A stretch of 64,000 nt of DNA from Bacillota bacterium (GTDB lineage Bacteria; Bacillota; Clostridia; Christensenellales; Aristaeellaceae), in assembly GCA_023459275.1 (NCBI GenBank), contig JAEWVC010000079.1:3466-67465 (forward strand), in the 5' to 3' direction. A program made the translations under genes and the position numbers. This document shows, one piece after another, positions 8,302 through 17,442 of this stretch. Position 1 is the stretch's first letter; each line of letters begins with the position of its first letter. The notes under the pieces are model-generated. The model saw only the letters and a program-made list of their open reading frames with translations. It ran no database searches and was not told where the DNA came from.

Positions 8302-9470
8302 TATACCGTCCTCCTTGGCTGGGCCGCGCCGCTTAACGCGTTTCGCAGCACCAGGCGGCTGGCGCCGTACAGCGGCGCGATAGCCCCTAATTGGGAAGCG
8401 ATGATCTTGGGCTTGGGCTGGCCGGAGGCGAACAGCTTTTCCAGCTCCGCCTCAATGCGGGACCCGGCGGCCTCAAGAACCGAAAGGACCTGATGCTGCA
8501 CCACCAGCAGCGACGGCCCGTATTGGCAGGCGGTATTGTATATGAGCACCGCAAGGCTTAGCGCATAGTCCTCCACCAGCTTGACGGCGGCGGCCTCCCC
8601 CGCCATCGCCAGGCGCAGCACGGTAAGGTACGGATATTCCACGCCCAAAATTTCCTGCGGGCGGAAAGGCGCGTCCGGATGCGCCAGGCGGTAGGAAAGC
8701 GCGCCGGTCGCCATGCTGTTCAGATTCACCTTGTCCTTCAGCGGCGTGGGCGGCCGGCTGCCGGTGCTCAGCGTATATCCGATATCCCCGGACTGGAAAT
8801 GGCTGAAAAGCAGCTGGTCGCCAAACATTACGCCGATACGTACCTGGTAGGGCGTTACGGACAGGCAGGCCACGCAGGTATGGGTATCGGGATAGTGCAT
8901 ATGCCCTTCCGAAAGGCAGCAGAGGCTGACGGCCCCGGCCGCATACACGGAGATGGAAAGCGACGCCTGCAGGGCTTCGTATAGTTTCAGCAGGCTGTCC
9001 ATGTCCTGGGGGGCATCGTCCCCCCTGATCACGCACAGGCCCAGCAGCCCCTGGGAAAGATAGCCGTCCAGGAACGATACCACACCGCCGTGCAGCCGCT
9101 TTACACCGCTTTCGGTGCATAGAAGGGCGGGCAGCAGCACCGTGGCGATGATTTCGTGATGCAGGTTGTGGATGGTGAGGCGGCTGTACGCGCCTTCCAG
9201 CAAAAGCGCGGCGCTGATCCCCGCGGTTGGGACAAGTTCCAAAAATACAGGCTTGCGCCCGCTAAGGGTAAGCGCCCGGCCGCATTCCCGGATCAGCCCC
9301 GCCTGCATCAGCTCATTGCTCAGCGCGGTGATGCTGGCGGGATTCATGGCGCACAACTGCGCCGCATCCGTCCGGGATAAACGTATCCAGCCCTCGATCT
9401 GCCTTAGAAAGAGGGCGGAATTGTCATGCTTGTTGGGCTTGGCCATGGTCAGGTATTCACTCAGAAGCAT
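8301..9470 (-). CDS. ROK-like (NagC/XylR type) transcriptional regulator with degenerate kinase domain
   Basis: This is a 389-aa protein. The ATG at 9470 (MLLSEYL) is preferred because GAAGGA lies 6 nt upstream; an ATG at 9488 has its purine run too close. Residues about 15-85 form a winged helix-turn-helix (TDAAQLCAMNPASITALSNE). The rest matches ROK length and layout. However, the DxGxT phosphate motif near the domain start is missing, and so is the CxCGxxGC zinc motif after GDIGYTLSTG. It is therefore a sensor without kinase activity. It heads the ROK-GH3-GNAT operon and is divergent from the large glycan operon starting at 9889, its probable target. Confidence 0.75.
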   Translation of the reverse strand: MLLSEYLTMAKPNKHDNSALFLRQIEGWIRLSRTDAAQLCAMNPASITALSNELMQAGLIRECGRALTLSGRKPVFLELVPTAGISAALLLEGAYSRLTIHNLHHEIIATVLLPALLCTESGVKRLHGGVVSFLDGYLSQGLLGLCVIRGDDAPQDMDSLLKLYEALQASLSISVYAAGAVSLCCLSEGHMHYPDTHTCVACLSVTPYQVRIGVMFGDQLLFSHFQSGDIGYTLSTGSRPPTPLKDKVNLNSMATGALSYRLAHPDAPFRPQEILGVEYPYLTVLRLAMAGEAAAVKLVEDYALSLAVLIYNTACQYGPSLLVVQHQVLSVLEAAGSRIEAELEKLFASGQPKPKIIASQLGAIAPLYGASRLVLRNALSGAAQPRRTV

Positions 9471-9517
9471 GCGCTTTCCTTCACCCATCCTTCCCTTTTG
9501 TGTATGGTTCCTTTTAT

Positions 9518-9565
9518 TTGAAATCCGTTGTTTTCAAGTGTATCATACCCCTCGCGGCTTGTAAA
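9518..9565 (-). promoter_or_regulatory. Candidate promoter and operator of the ROK regulator gene
   Basis: On the minus strand, TTTACA (9560-9565) and TACACT (9537-9542) are 17 nt apart. Just downstream, an inverted repeat TTGAAA-N8-TTTCAA (9518-9537) touches the -10, a good place for autoregulation. A further TTGAAA half-site lies at 9593-9598. The pairing with the ROK protein is inferred. Confidence 0.45.
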
Positions 9566-9752
9566 TAGCGGGGGAGAGACGACACGGAATACTTGAAAAA
9601 TAAATTTAGACAAACAAATATATTATGGAGAAATCGACCGAAATAAACGGCGTACCGAAAAAACGGAAGGATATATCCATGATATCCTTGATAAAATCCG
9701 TATATAAAATTTTGAATCTAAATAAATTAATTCACTTTTTTAAGAAAAGCTG

Positions 9753-9781
9753 TTTACATGCAGCCAGAGATACGCTATAAT
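9753..9781 (+). promoter_or_regulatory. Sigma-A promoter of the 12-gene glycan operon
   Basis: TTTACA (9753-9758) and a consensus TATAAT (9776-9781) are separated by exactly 17 nt within an AT-rich stretch. The transcript would have a leader of about 100 nt before the SBP start at 9889. Confidence 0.75.
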
Positions 9782-9888
9782 GGGCCTATAAAACGCGGTG
9801 TGCCTCCATGCGGAAAGACCCAAAGCGAATGAACAATGGACGCGGTCCATTTTCAGAATACCCCAACAAAATAAAGGAGGATTCCGGG

Positions 9889-11232
9889 ATGAAACTCACA
9901 AGCCTTAAGCGCCTTGCGGGACTTATGCTGTGCCTGATGCTCGTGCTGGGCACGCTCGCCCTGCCCGCCGCAGCCGAGGAAAAGACCTACGACTTTGGCG
10001 GCATCACCATCTCCCAGTGCAATTACTGGGGCAAGGACCTGACCCCCGGGCAAAACGATGAAACGGACCGCTTCATTGCCAGGGTTGCCGAACTGGAAGC
10101 GAAGTACAATGTCAAGTTTGAATACCGCAAGGGCCCCGAAGACTACTACGACAACATGGTGACGACCATCATGGCGGGAGAGCCCTACGGTGATCTGATG
10201 TTCGCCTTCCCCTGGGATTTCTCCAACTGGGTAAAGGCCGGCGCCGTGAAGGACATTACCGGCCTGGTGGATGAGCTGGGCCTTGATCTTTCCGGTTACA
10301 ATCCCGCCTCCCTGGAAGAAGGCACCCTGGGCGGCAAGCTGTACGGCCTGAACAAGGAAAAGGCCGAGATCAACAGCATGATCGCTTTTAACAAGCGCCT
10401 GGTGGAAGAGGCCGGCCTGGAGAGCCCCTATGATCTGGTGGCCAGGGGCGAATGGAATTTTGATGCGCTGCAAAAGTACGCCAAAGCCCTGACCAAGTTT
10501 GATGCCAACGGCGTCAACACGCAATGGGGCCTGTCCTCCTTTGACGCACCCTGGCTGGCCATCACCATGATTTACGCCAACAACGGCGGCGTGGTGGACT
10601 ACAGCGGGGAAACGCCGGTGTTCGCCATGGATGCACCCAATTCGCTGGAAGCGCTGAACCTGGCCGCCCAGATGGCCACCGTGGACAAATCCGTCTTTGT
10701 CACCCAGCTTGGCGCGGAATGGGATACGGCGGTCAAAATGTTCACCGGCGGCCAGATCGGCATGCTGCGGTCTGAACAGTGGATCATCGAGTGCTTCAAT
10801 GCCTGGAACATGGAGGATGACTTCGGCCTGGTGCCCTTCCCCATGGGGCCGCAGGCCACCGGCTACATCGACGACATCTCCAGCCAGGCGGTGTATTTCA
10901 TCCCCTCCAACGTGGATGACGAACACGCCAAGGCAGCCCTCCTTTTCTACAACGATCTGTATGAAGATCTCTATCCCGAGCTCTCCCAGGAAGAAAAGGC
11001 CGTCACCAAGTTCACCCGCTACTGCCGTGACGAGGAGTCCGTGCAGAATATGGCGAACATCTTCTACGGCGGCCTGACCAAGTCCACCGGCATCTACAAA
11101 GCCGGCGTCACCATGGAGAACGTGTCCGATATCATGTATGCCATCTACGCCGGCACCTCCACCCCCGCCGCCGTCATCGCAGAAAAGAAGCCGGCCATCC
11201 AGGCGGTCATCGACGGCCTCTACAAGAAATAG
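9889..11232 (+). CDS. Extracellular solute-binding protein of sugar ABC transporter (first gene of 12-gene operon)
   Basis: This 447-aa family-1 SBP starts at the ATG at 9889, which follows AAAGGAGGATTCCGGG; the 27 upstream in-frame residues lack such a site. It has a signal peptide with AAAEE at the cleavage region (residues about 1-28) and no lipobox. The mature protein begins with a beta-strand (YDFGGITISQCNYW). It contains the FTGGQIGMLRSEQWI and IAFNKRLVEEAGL segments typical of family-1 SBPs. It probably delivers an oligosaccharide to one of the two permease pairs in the operon. A perfect hairpin follows its stop codon. Confidence 0.9.
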   Translation: MKLTSLKRLAGLMLCLMLVLGTLALPAAAEEKTYDFGGITISQCNYWGKDLTPGQNDETDRFIARVAELEAKYNVKFEYRKGPEDYYDNMVTTIMAGEPYGDLMFAFPWDFSNWVKAGAVKDITGLVDELGLDLSGYNPASLEEGTLGGKLYGLNKEKAEINSMIAFNKRLVEEAGLESPYDLVARGEWNFDALQKYAKALTKFDANGVNTQWGLSSFDAPWLAITMIYANNGGVVDYSGETPVFAMDAPNSLEALNLAAQMATVDKSVFVTQLGAEWDTAVKMFTGGQIGMLRSEQWIIECFNAWNMEDDFGLVPFPMGPQATGYIDDISSQAVYFIPSNVDDEHAKAALLFYNDLYEDLYPELSQEEKAVTKFTRYCRDEESVQNMANIFYGGLTKSTGIYKAGVTMENVSDIMYAIYAGTSTPAAVIAEKKPAIQAVIDGLYKK

Positions 11233-11244
11233 CGGTAATTAATT

Positions 11245-11274
11245 CCCCATCAGGCAGCGTGCTGCCTGATGGGG
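11245..11274 (+). promoter_or_regulatory. Intercistronic hairpin after the first SBP gene
   Basis: A perfect 14-bp stem (11245-11258 with 11261-11274, GT loop) lies 12 nt after the SBP stop. No U-run follows (GCGTGG), so read-through into the rest of the operon is expected with SBP mRNA stabilised. A partial-terminator role is the alternative. Confidence 0.7.
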
Positions 11275-11353
11275 CGTGGAAACTCTCCCGGCGGGGTGAA
11301 CGTGCAAACGGAGCCGTTTGCCGCTCACCCCGCGAATTTTATTCAGGGGAACG

Positions 11354-14104
11354 ATGGACATGCGCAGGATCATCACGGTAGGTTTGCTGGCGGTTTTGTT
11401 CCTTGCGGGCGGCGCGCCAGCCAAGGCGGCGCAGACGGATTACGCGGATTACATCGCGAAGGCCTCCGCGGTGGATGCCGCCGCATCGGAGATTGTGTTG
11501 TTTGACGGGGGCGGCTTGACGCTTGCCCAGGGAGAAACGCGGTCTTTTCAGGTATATATTCCCAAGCCCGGGAAATATACCGTTTCCGTCACCTATACGG
11601 CTATGCCGGGCGCATCCGCGCCGGTGGAGGCGGAGCTTACGGTGGACGGGGAAATCCCCTTCCGCCAGGCCGGCGCGCTTCTTTTTTACCGCCTTTTTCA
11701 AAAGGTGCCCGGCTCCGTTTCAAGGGATGAACGGGGCAACGACCTGCGCCCCCTTTTGGAGGAAGCCGCCGTCCCCCAGCACACCGTGATCCGGGATGCC
11801 GGAGGATATACCGCCGGGCCGCTTTTGATCGCGTTGGATGCGGGCACCCGCCAAATCGCGCTGAAGGCCAAGCGGGGCGGCCTGATCCTTGACCGCGTCT
11901 CCCTGACGCCGCCGGAAACGGTGCCCCCTTACGCCCTGCCTGCCGGGGAGCCCGCCAAGACAACGATCCGCATCCAGGGGGAGGATGCGGCCTACCGGAC
12001 CGATATGGCGCTTGTGCCCCTGTCGGACCGTGCGTCCGCGCTGACCGAGCCAAACCGCGGCGCCCTGATCAGCCTGAACATGATCGGCGGCACGGCCTTT
12101 GCAAAGCCCGGCAGCGCCGTCACCTGGGAAATGGATGTGCCGGAGGACGGCCTGTACGAGCTCCGCCTCCGGGCAAGGCAGAATTACTCCCACAGCTTTT
12201 ACGCCATGCGCACGCTGTATGTGGACGGCGCCGTGCCGTTCAGCCAGGCCGAGGCGATCCCCTTTTACTATGGCGGCGGATATCAAATTGTTGTGCCGGG
12301 CGGGGATACGCCGTACCTGCTGGCTTTGTCCAAAGGGCACCACACCCTGACACTGGAGGCCACGCTGGGCAGCCAGGGGGAGCAGTTGATGCGCGCGCAA
12401 GCCGCGCTGACGGCACTGAACGGGCTGTACAACCGCATTTTGATGCTTACAGGCGCGGGGCCCGATCCGCTGCGGGACTACGGGCTGGAGAAAAAGATGC
12501 CGGATGTGATCGGGGAACTTGGGGAATGGGCAAAGCGGCTGAAAAGCCTCTCCGGTCAGCTGACGGCCGACAGCGCCACGGTTGGCGGCGACATGGTGGC
12601 GGTGGACCGGCTGATCCGCCAATTGGAACACTTCGCGGATGCCCCCTTTGAGATCCCTGAGCAATTCGAGAGCTTCAAGACAAATCTGTCCGCTTTGGGC
12701 GAATGGATACAGGCCGCCACCCAGCGGCCGCTGGATATTGATTACCTGGAGCTTGCCGTTCCAAACTCGCCTTTGCCCAGGGCGGAGGCCGGCTTTTTTG
12801 AAAGGGCCGCTTATCAGGCCCAGCTTTTTACCGATTCCTTTCAAACGGATTACGCCAGCTTTGGCGGGCAGGGGGAGAGCAGGAGCATCACCGTGTGGGT
12901 CACAAGCTCCAGGGACAGGGCGCAGCTGCTGTATGACCTGATCCGCACCGATTTTACGCCAAAGACGGGGATATCGGTGAACCTGCAGTTGGTGCAGGGC
13001 GATTTTGTTACGCCGCTTGTATCGGTAGGCAACGGACCGGATGTGCTGCTGGGCGCGGTCATGGCCGACCCGGTGAACTATGCGTCCCGCCACGCGGCCC
13101 TGGACCTGACTGCCTTCAGCGATTACCAGGAGGTAGCCTCGCGGTTCCTTCAGGAGGCATCGGTGCCCTTCACCTTGGAGGGCGGCGTGTACGCGCTACC
13201 GGAAACCCTGAGCTTTTCCATGATGTTCTACCGGAAGGACATCCTTGACAGCCTGGGCATACAGCCGCCGGATACCTGGGAGGATCTGATCCGCCTGATC
13301 CCGGCGCTCAGCCGCAGCAACATGCTTTTCCTTGTGGACGGGCGTGTGGGTACGGAGGTATACGGCTCCCTGACGGCCCTGAGCATGTTCCTATATCAAA
13401 ACGGCGGCCGGGTATATACCGCGGACGGCACCGCATCCGCTCTGGACAGCGAGGAGGCCATCGCTTCCTTCCGCCAGTTCACACAGCTGTATACCCACTA
13501 CGGCATGCCCTACGGCTTCAATACGGCGGCCAGGTTCCGCTCCGGCGAAGCGCCCATCGTGCTTTGCGACTACGGGCTGTTCAATACATTGATGGTCTCC
13601 GCCCCCGAAATCGCCGGGCTTTGGGCCATGGCTCCCGTTCCCGGCACAGCGCAGGAGGTGGGCCCGGTGGACAGGTCCGTGCGCGCCGTGGTCACCGGGG
13701 ACATGATTCTTAGGGACTGCAAAGACAGGGAAGCGGCCTGGACATTTTTAAAATGGTGCACCCAAAAGGAAACGCAGGTCAGCTATTCGCGCCAGATGGA
13801 AAGCCTGCTGGGGTCCGCCGCCCGCTATCCAACCGCCAACCTGGATGCGCTTCGGGAGCTGAACTGGACGGATGAAGATTTGCAGGGGCTGACAAACCAA
13901 ATGGCATTCGTCAAGGGGGTGCCGGAGGTGCCCGGCGGATACTACACCACCTGGCACGTGGAAAACGCATTCCGCGCCGTGGTGCTAAACAGCCAGGACG
14001 CCAGGGAATCGCTGCTGGACTATGTGAGGGTTATCAATGACGAGATCGTGGCAAAGCGGCAGGAGCTGGGCCTGAAAACAGGGAAGGAGGCGGGCGACGA
14101 ATGA
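11354..14104 (+). CDS. Secreted fusion: two beta-sandwich (CBM-like) domains plus C-terminal solute-binding domain
   Basis: This 916-aa protein starts at the ATG at 11354, or at 11360, where AGGGGA has better spacing. A signal peptide (MRRIITVGLLAVLFLAGG, APAKAAQ) is followed by two similar beta-sandwich modules at about residues 30-185 and 200-360. Each has the pattern YxxxLRARQ/YTVSVTY, then LTVDGEIPF or LYVDGAVPF, then a closing strand (LLALSKGHHTLTLEA). A helical linker spans about 360-510. From about 515 the rest is a family-1 solute-binding domain (SITVWVTSSRDRAQLLYDLI, with GGVYALPETLSFSMMFYRKD). It overlaps the next permease by ATGA. Fused carbohydrate-binding modules suggest capture of polymeric glycan at the cell surface. 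No lipobox is seen. Confidence 0.75.
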   Translation: MDMRRIITVGLLAVLFLAGGAPAKAAQTDYADYIAKASAVDAAASEIVLFDGGGLTLAQGETRSFQVYIPKPGKYTVSVTYTAMPGASAPVEAELTVDGEIPFRQAGALLFYRLFQKVPGSVSRDERGNDLRPLLEEAAVPQHTVIRDAGGYTAGPLLIALDAGTRQIALKAKRGGLILDRVSLTPPETVPPYALPAGEPAKTTIRIQGEDAAYRTDMALVPLSDRASALTEPNRGALISLNMIGGTAFAKPGSAVTWEMDVPEDGLYELRLRARQNYSHSFYAMRTLYVDGAVPFSQAEAIPFYYGGGYQIVVPGGDTPYLLALSKGHHTLTLEATLGSQGEQLMRAQAALTALNGLYNRILMLTGAGPDPLRDYGLEKKMPDVIGELGEWAKRLKSLSGQLTADSATVGGDMVAVDRLIRQLEHFADAPFEIPEQFESFKTNLSALGEWIQAATQRPLDIDYLELAVPNSPLPRAEAGFFERAAYQAQLFTDSFQTDYASFGGQGESRSITVWVTSSRDRAQLLYDLIRTDFTPKTGISVNLQLVQGDFVTPLVSVGNGPDVLLGAVMADPVNYASRHAALDLTAFSDYQEVASRFLQEASVPFTLEGGVYALPETLSFSMMFYRKDILDSLGIQPPDTWEDLIRLIPALSRSNMLFLVDGRVGTEVYGSLTALSMFLYQNGGRVYTADGTASALDSEEAIASFRQFTQLYTHYGMPYGFNTAARFRSGEAPIVLCDYGLFNTLMVSAPEIAGLWAMAPVPGTAQEVGPVDRSVRAVVTGDMILRDCKDREAAWTFLKWCTQKETQVSYSRQMESLLGSAARYPTANLDALRELNWTDEDLQGLTNQMAFVKGVPEVPGGYYTTWHVENAFRAVVLNSQDARESLLDYVRVINDEIVAKRQELGLKTGKEAGDE

Positions 14105-15009
14105 CATCCCTGAAAAAAGTCCCCCTTCACAGGCAGATCCTGAAGTCGCGCATCTCTTATTTGATGCTTTTTCCCTATGCCGCCGTATTCCTCACGTTTA
14201 CGGTGTTCCCGGTGGCCCTGTCCATATACAACAGCCTGACCTACAACAATTTCTTTGACCCGGTAAGGTTTGTGGGGCTTGACAACTATACCAGGCTTTT
14301 CACCAGCGATGCGGTATTCCTGATCGCGCTTCGCAACACGTTCCTCCTGGCGGCCATTACCGGGCCGGTGGGCTATGCCCTGTCCTTCCTGCTGGCATGG
14401 CTTTTAAACCAGCTGTCCAGGGGGATGCGCTCCCTGTTTACACTGCTCTTCTACGCGCCCACCATGACGGCTTCCATCTATACGGTGTGGACGATGCTCT
14501 TTTCCAATGACGAGTACGGCTACATCAACGGGCTGCTGCTGCGCCTGGGGCTGATCCGGGAATCCGTGCAATGGCTGGCGGATACAAGGTATATGATGCC
14601 CGTGGTGATCATCTGCGTGCTGTGGACCAGCATGGGCGCGGGGTTCCTTTCCTTTGTGGCCGGCCTGACCAGCATGGATAAGCAGTATTACGAGGCCGGC
14701 GCGGTGGACGGCGTGCGCAACCGCTGGCAGGAGCTGTGGTACATCACCCTGCCGTTGATGCGTCCGCAATTGATGTTCGGCGCCATCATGTCCATTACCG
14801 CCTCCTTTGCCATACACGATGTCACCATTGCGCTGATGGGCTTCCCCTCCACGGATTATGCGGTGCATACGGTGGTGAACCATCTGTATGATTACGGCTA
14901 TCTGCGCTTCCAGCTGGGGTACGCCTCCGCCATCTCCACGCTGCTGTTCCTGTGCATGCTGGGGTCTAACAAGCTGGTGGGCAGGCTTCTTCGAAAGGTG
15001 GGGCAGTGA
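14101..15009 (+). CDS. CUT1 sugar ABC transporter permease (pair 1, MalF-position)
   Basis: This 302-aa membrane protein has about six hydrophobic segments. The first begins after the basic tail at residue 18 (ISYLMLFPYAAVFLTFTVFP). The EAA loop is YEAGAVDGVRNRWQELWYIT, then LPLM. Its ATG overlaps the stop of the beta-sandwich/SBP fusion, so the two are translationally coupled and probably form one transporter with the next gene. Confidence 0.9.
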   Translation: MTSLKKVPLHRQILKSRISYLMLFPYAAVFLTFTVFPVALSIYNSLTYNNFFDPVRFVGLDNYTRLFTSDAVFLIALRNTFLLAAITGPVGYALSFLLAWLLNQLSRGMRSLFTLLFYAPTMTASIYTVWTMLFSNDEYGYINGLLLRLGLIRESVQWLADTRYMMPVVIICVLWTSMGAGFLSFVAGLTSMDKQYYEAGAVDGVRNRWQELWYITLPLMRPQLMFGAIMSITASFAIHDVTIALMGFPSTDYAVHTVVNHLYDYGYLRFQLGYASAISTLLFLCMLGSNKLVGRLLRKVGQ

Positions 15010-15010
15010 T

Positions 15011-15934
15011 ATGCAGGCAAAAAAAAGGCAAAGCGGCCTCCCCTTTTCCCGCAGGGTCCGCCATGGGCTGCACAGGCTTCTGCACGTGCCCGGGAACCGC
15101 TCCCTTTGGGGGAGCCTGCTGGGCATCGCTTTCCTTGCGCTGATGGGCGCGTTCGTGGCGCTTCCGCTCTTATATGTCATCTCCAACGCCTTCAAGCCCC
15201 TGGATGAATACTTTCTCTTCCCGCCCAGGTTCTTTGTGCAAAACCCCACGCTGCAAAACTTTTCAGACCTTGCGGCGCTGATGCAAAACAGCTGGGTGCC
15301 CTTTACCCGCTACGCCTTCAATACCGTGTTCATGACGTTTTCCGGCACCCTGCTGCACATCCTGTTCGCCTCCATGGCGGCCTTCGTGCTGGAAAAGCAT
15401 GTGTTTCCGGGCCGCAAAGCGTTTTTTACGCTGGTCACCACCACCCTCATGTTTTCCCCCGTGGTAATGTGGGTGCCCAACATGCTCATCATGAGCCGCC
15501 TTGGGCTGATGGATACCTATTGGGCCCTGATCCTGCCCGTGACCGGCATGCCGCTGGGCCTGTTTTTGATGAAGCAGTTCATGAGCGTCGTGCCCGATAC
15601 GCTGCTGGAGGCGGCCCGCATCGACGGCATGAAGGAAGGCAGGCTGTTTTTTACCATTGTCATGCCCATTGTGCGCCCGGCCTGGATGACGCTGATGATC
15701 CTGTGCATCAAAGACCTGTGGAACGCTACCGGCGCGTTTTTCATCCGCAGCGAGCAGCTAAAAACGCTGCCCTACGCCATGAACAACATCCTTTTTGCCA
15801 ACGGCGGCGGCGCAGCCCGGGCGGGGGCCGGATCGGCGGTCGGCCTTGTGCTCATCAGCGTGCCGGTCCTTATCTTTTTCTTCGCGCAGCGAAGCATCAT
15901 CGAAACCATGGCCACCTCGGGCATCAAGGAATGA
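15011..15934 (+). CDS. CUT1 sugar ABC transporter permease (pair 1, MalG-position)
   Basis: This 307-aa permease starts at the ATG at 15011, right after the previous stop, with GGTGGGG as ribosome binding site; the open frame further upstream lies inside the neighbouring gene. A basic N-terminal tail of about 35 residues precedes the first membrane segment (LLGIAFLALMGAFVALPLLY). The EAA loop reads LEAARIDGMKEGRLFFTIVM. The C-terminus IIETMATSGIKE is the usual ending of MalG-type permeases. Confidence 0.9.
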   Translation: MQAKKRQSGLPFSRRVRHGLHRLLHVPGNRSLWGSLLGIAFLALMGAFVALPLLYVISNAFKPLDEYFLFPPRFFVQNPTLQNFSDLAALMQNSWVPFTRYAFNTVFMTFSGTLLHILFASMAAFVLEKHVFPGRKAFFTLVTTTLMFSPVVMWVPNMLIMSRLGLMDTYWALILPVTGMPLGLFLMKQFMSVVPDTLLEAARIDGMKEGRLFFTIVMPIVRPAWMTLMILCIKDLWNATGAFFIRSEQLKTLPYAMNNILFANGGGAARAGAGSAVGLVLISVPVLIFFFAQRSIIETMATSGIKE

Positions 15935-15948
15935 AAGGGGGAACGCCT

Positions 15949-17442
15949 GTGGTCAAACGGAAAGCCTTTGCGGTTTTGCTCGCCGCCTGCGCGCTCCTCC
16001 TGCCGGCGGGAGGGCTGGCCGCGCCGCTGGGGCACCAAAGCTACACCTACAACGAGTATGGCGAATCGGCGCCGGGGCCCGACCCCTTTGGCATCCTTGC
16101 CTATCTGGACGGGGAAACCCTGGGCTGCGGGGCCTTTAGGGACTTGAGCGACCTGTGCTTCGGGCCGGAAAACAGGCTTTACCTGGCCGATTCCGGAAAC
16201 AACCGCATCGTGGTGCTGGACGGCTCCTTCTCCCTGGCGGAAGTGATCGGCGGCGTTCTAATAAACGGCGCGCTTTCCCCTTTCAGGCAGCCCAGCGGCG
16301 TATTCGCGGCGGCGGACGGCACGCTGTATGTGGCCGACACCATGAATGCCAGGGTGGTCCAAATGGACGGCGCGGGAAACCTGCTCATGGAATTCGGCGT
16401 CCCCCAAAGCGACCTGATCGCCGCCGATTTCAATTACCGGCCCCTTAGGGTCTGCGTGGACGAAAGCGGGCGGCTATATGTGGTGGCGGCCTCGGTAAAC
16501 GACGGCATCCTGCTGATGAACCCCGCCGGCACCTTTGAAGGCTTTCTCGCGGCCGCCAGGGTAAACCCCGACCCCATCCGCATGCTGTGGAAACGGATCG
16601 CCACCAGGGAGCAGCGCAGCCGCATGGAGGACTTTGTGCCGGTGGAGTACAACAGCGTGGAGCTGGACGCGGAAGGGTTTATTTATGCCACTACCGCCGC
16701 TGTGGATGAAAAAGTGGTCATCGCCGAGGTGGAGGCAGGCCAGGGCACGGAGGAAGGCGCGGTGGTGCGGCGGCTGAATATGCTGGGCCAGGATATCCTG
16801 CGCCGGACCGGCTATTTCCCGCAAGTGGGGGACGTGGAAGACCTGCGGGATACGCAGCCGTTTTTCAAGGGCGTTTCCCAGATCATGGATGTGGCGGCGG
16901 GGGAGGACGGCTGCTACTACCTGCTGGACAACAACCGCAAGCGCGTATTTGCCTACGACCAGGACGGCTACATGCTATTTGCCTTTTCAGGGCCGGGGCA
17001 GGCGCAGGGCGGCTTTCATACGCCCTCGGCCCTGGCGGTCCGTGGAAATATACTGGCCGTGGCGGACAGGGGTGCGGGCGTTGTGACGGTCTTTGAGCGC
17101 ACCGCCTACGGGGAAGCGGTCTATCGCGCCATCGCGGCGTACGCCGGCGGCGAATACGGCGCTTCCGAAGCGGCCTGGTCGCAGGTGCTTGCGTTCAACG
17201 CCAATATGGATATGGCCTATGCCGGCATGGGCAAGGCCGCTTACCGCGCCGGCGAATACCAAAAAGCCATGGCCTACTTTGAAACAGCCAACTTGAAGGA
17301 ATGGTACGGAAAAGCCTTTGAGGAATACCGCAAGGCGGTCCTGAAAGTCTGGTTCGGGCCGGTTGTACTGATACTGACCGGGCTGATATTGTCCGCCGGG
17401 ATCGCAAAACGCCTGCGCCGAAAAAGGAGGGATGCTTCATGA
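15949..17442 (+). CDS. Secreted, membrane-anchored NHL-repeat beta-propeller with TPR region
   Basis: This 497-aa protein starts at the GTG at 15949, chosen because GGGGG lies 7 nt upstream; an in-frame ATG at 15931 overlaps the previous stop and lacks a site. The order is signal peptide (1-25), NHL/six-bladed-propeller repeats from about 45 to 390 (LADSGNNRIVVLDG, VADTMNARVVQMDG, LLDNNRKRVFAYDQDG, LAVADRGAGVVTVFE), two TPR-like helices (about 395-455) and a C-terminal membrane anchor (VVLILTGLILSAGIAK) with a basic tail. The propeller and TPR would face outside. Role unknown: NHL propellers bind ligands or partner proteins. It sits between a permease pair and the YIP1 gene (ATGA overlap), suggesting it is part of the transport assembly. 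Confidence 0.75.
   Translation: MVKRKAFAVLLAACALLLPAGGLAAPLGHQSYTYNEYGESAPGPDPFGILAYLDGETLGCGAFRDLSDLCFGPENRLYLADSGNNRIVVLDGSFSLAEVIGGVLINGALSPFRQPSGVFAAADGTLYVADTMNARVVQMDGAGNLLMEFGVPQSDLIAADFNYRPLRVCVDESGRLYVVAASVNDGILLMNPAGTFEGFLAAARVNPDPIRMLWKRIATREQRSRMEDFVPVEYNSVELDAEGFIYATTAAVDEKVVIAEVEAGQGTEEGAVVRRLNMLGQDILRRTGYFPQVGDVEDLRDTQPFFKGVSQIMDVAAGEDGCYYLLDNNRKRVFAYDQDGYMLFAFSGPGQAQGGFHTPSALAVRGNILAVADRGAGVVTVFERTAYGEAVYRAIAAYAGGEYGASEAAWSQVLAFNANMDMAYAGMGKAAYRAGEYQKAMAYFETANLKEWYGKAFEEYRKAVLKVWFGPVVLILTGLILSAGIAKRLRRKRRDAS

Noticed and set aside
6430..8493. 687-codon open frame on the plus strand
   Set aside because: Antisense to the GH3 gene, extending into the GNAT and ROK genes; the composition (His/Gln/Gly-rich, no domains) is typical of a shadow frame.
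11720..13093. 457-codon open frame on the minus strand
   Set aside because: Antisense to the beta-sandwich/SBP fusion gene, whose own frame has clear domains.
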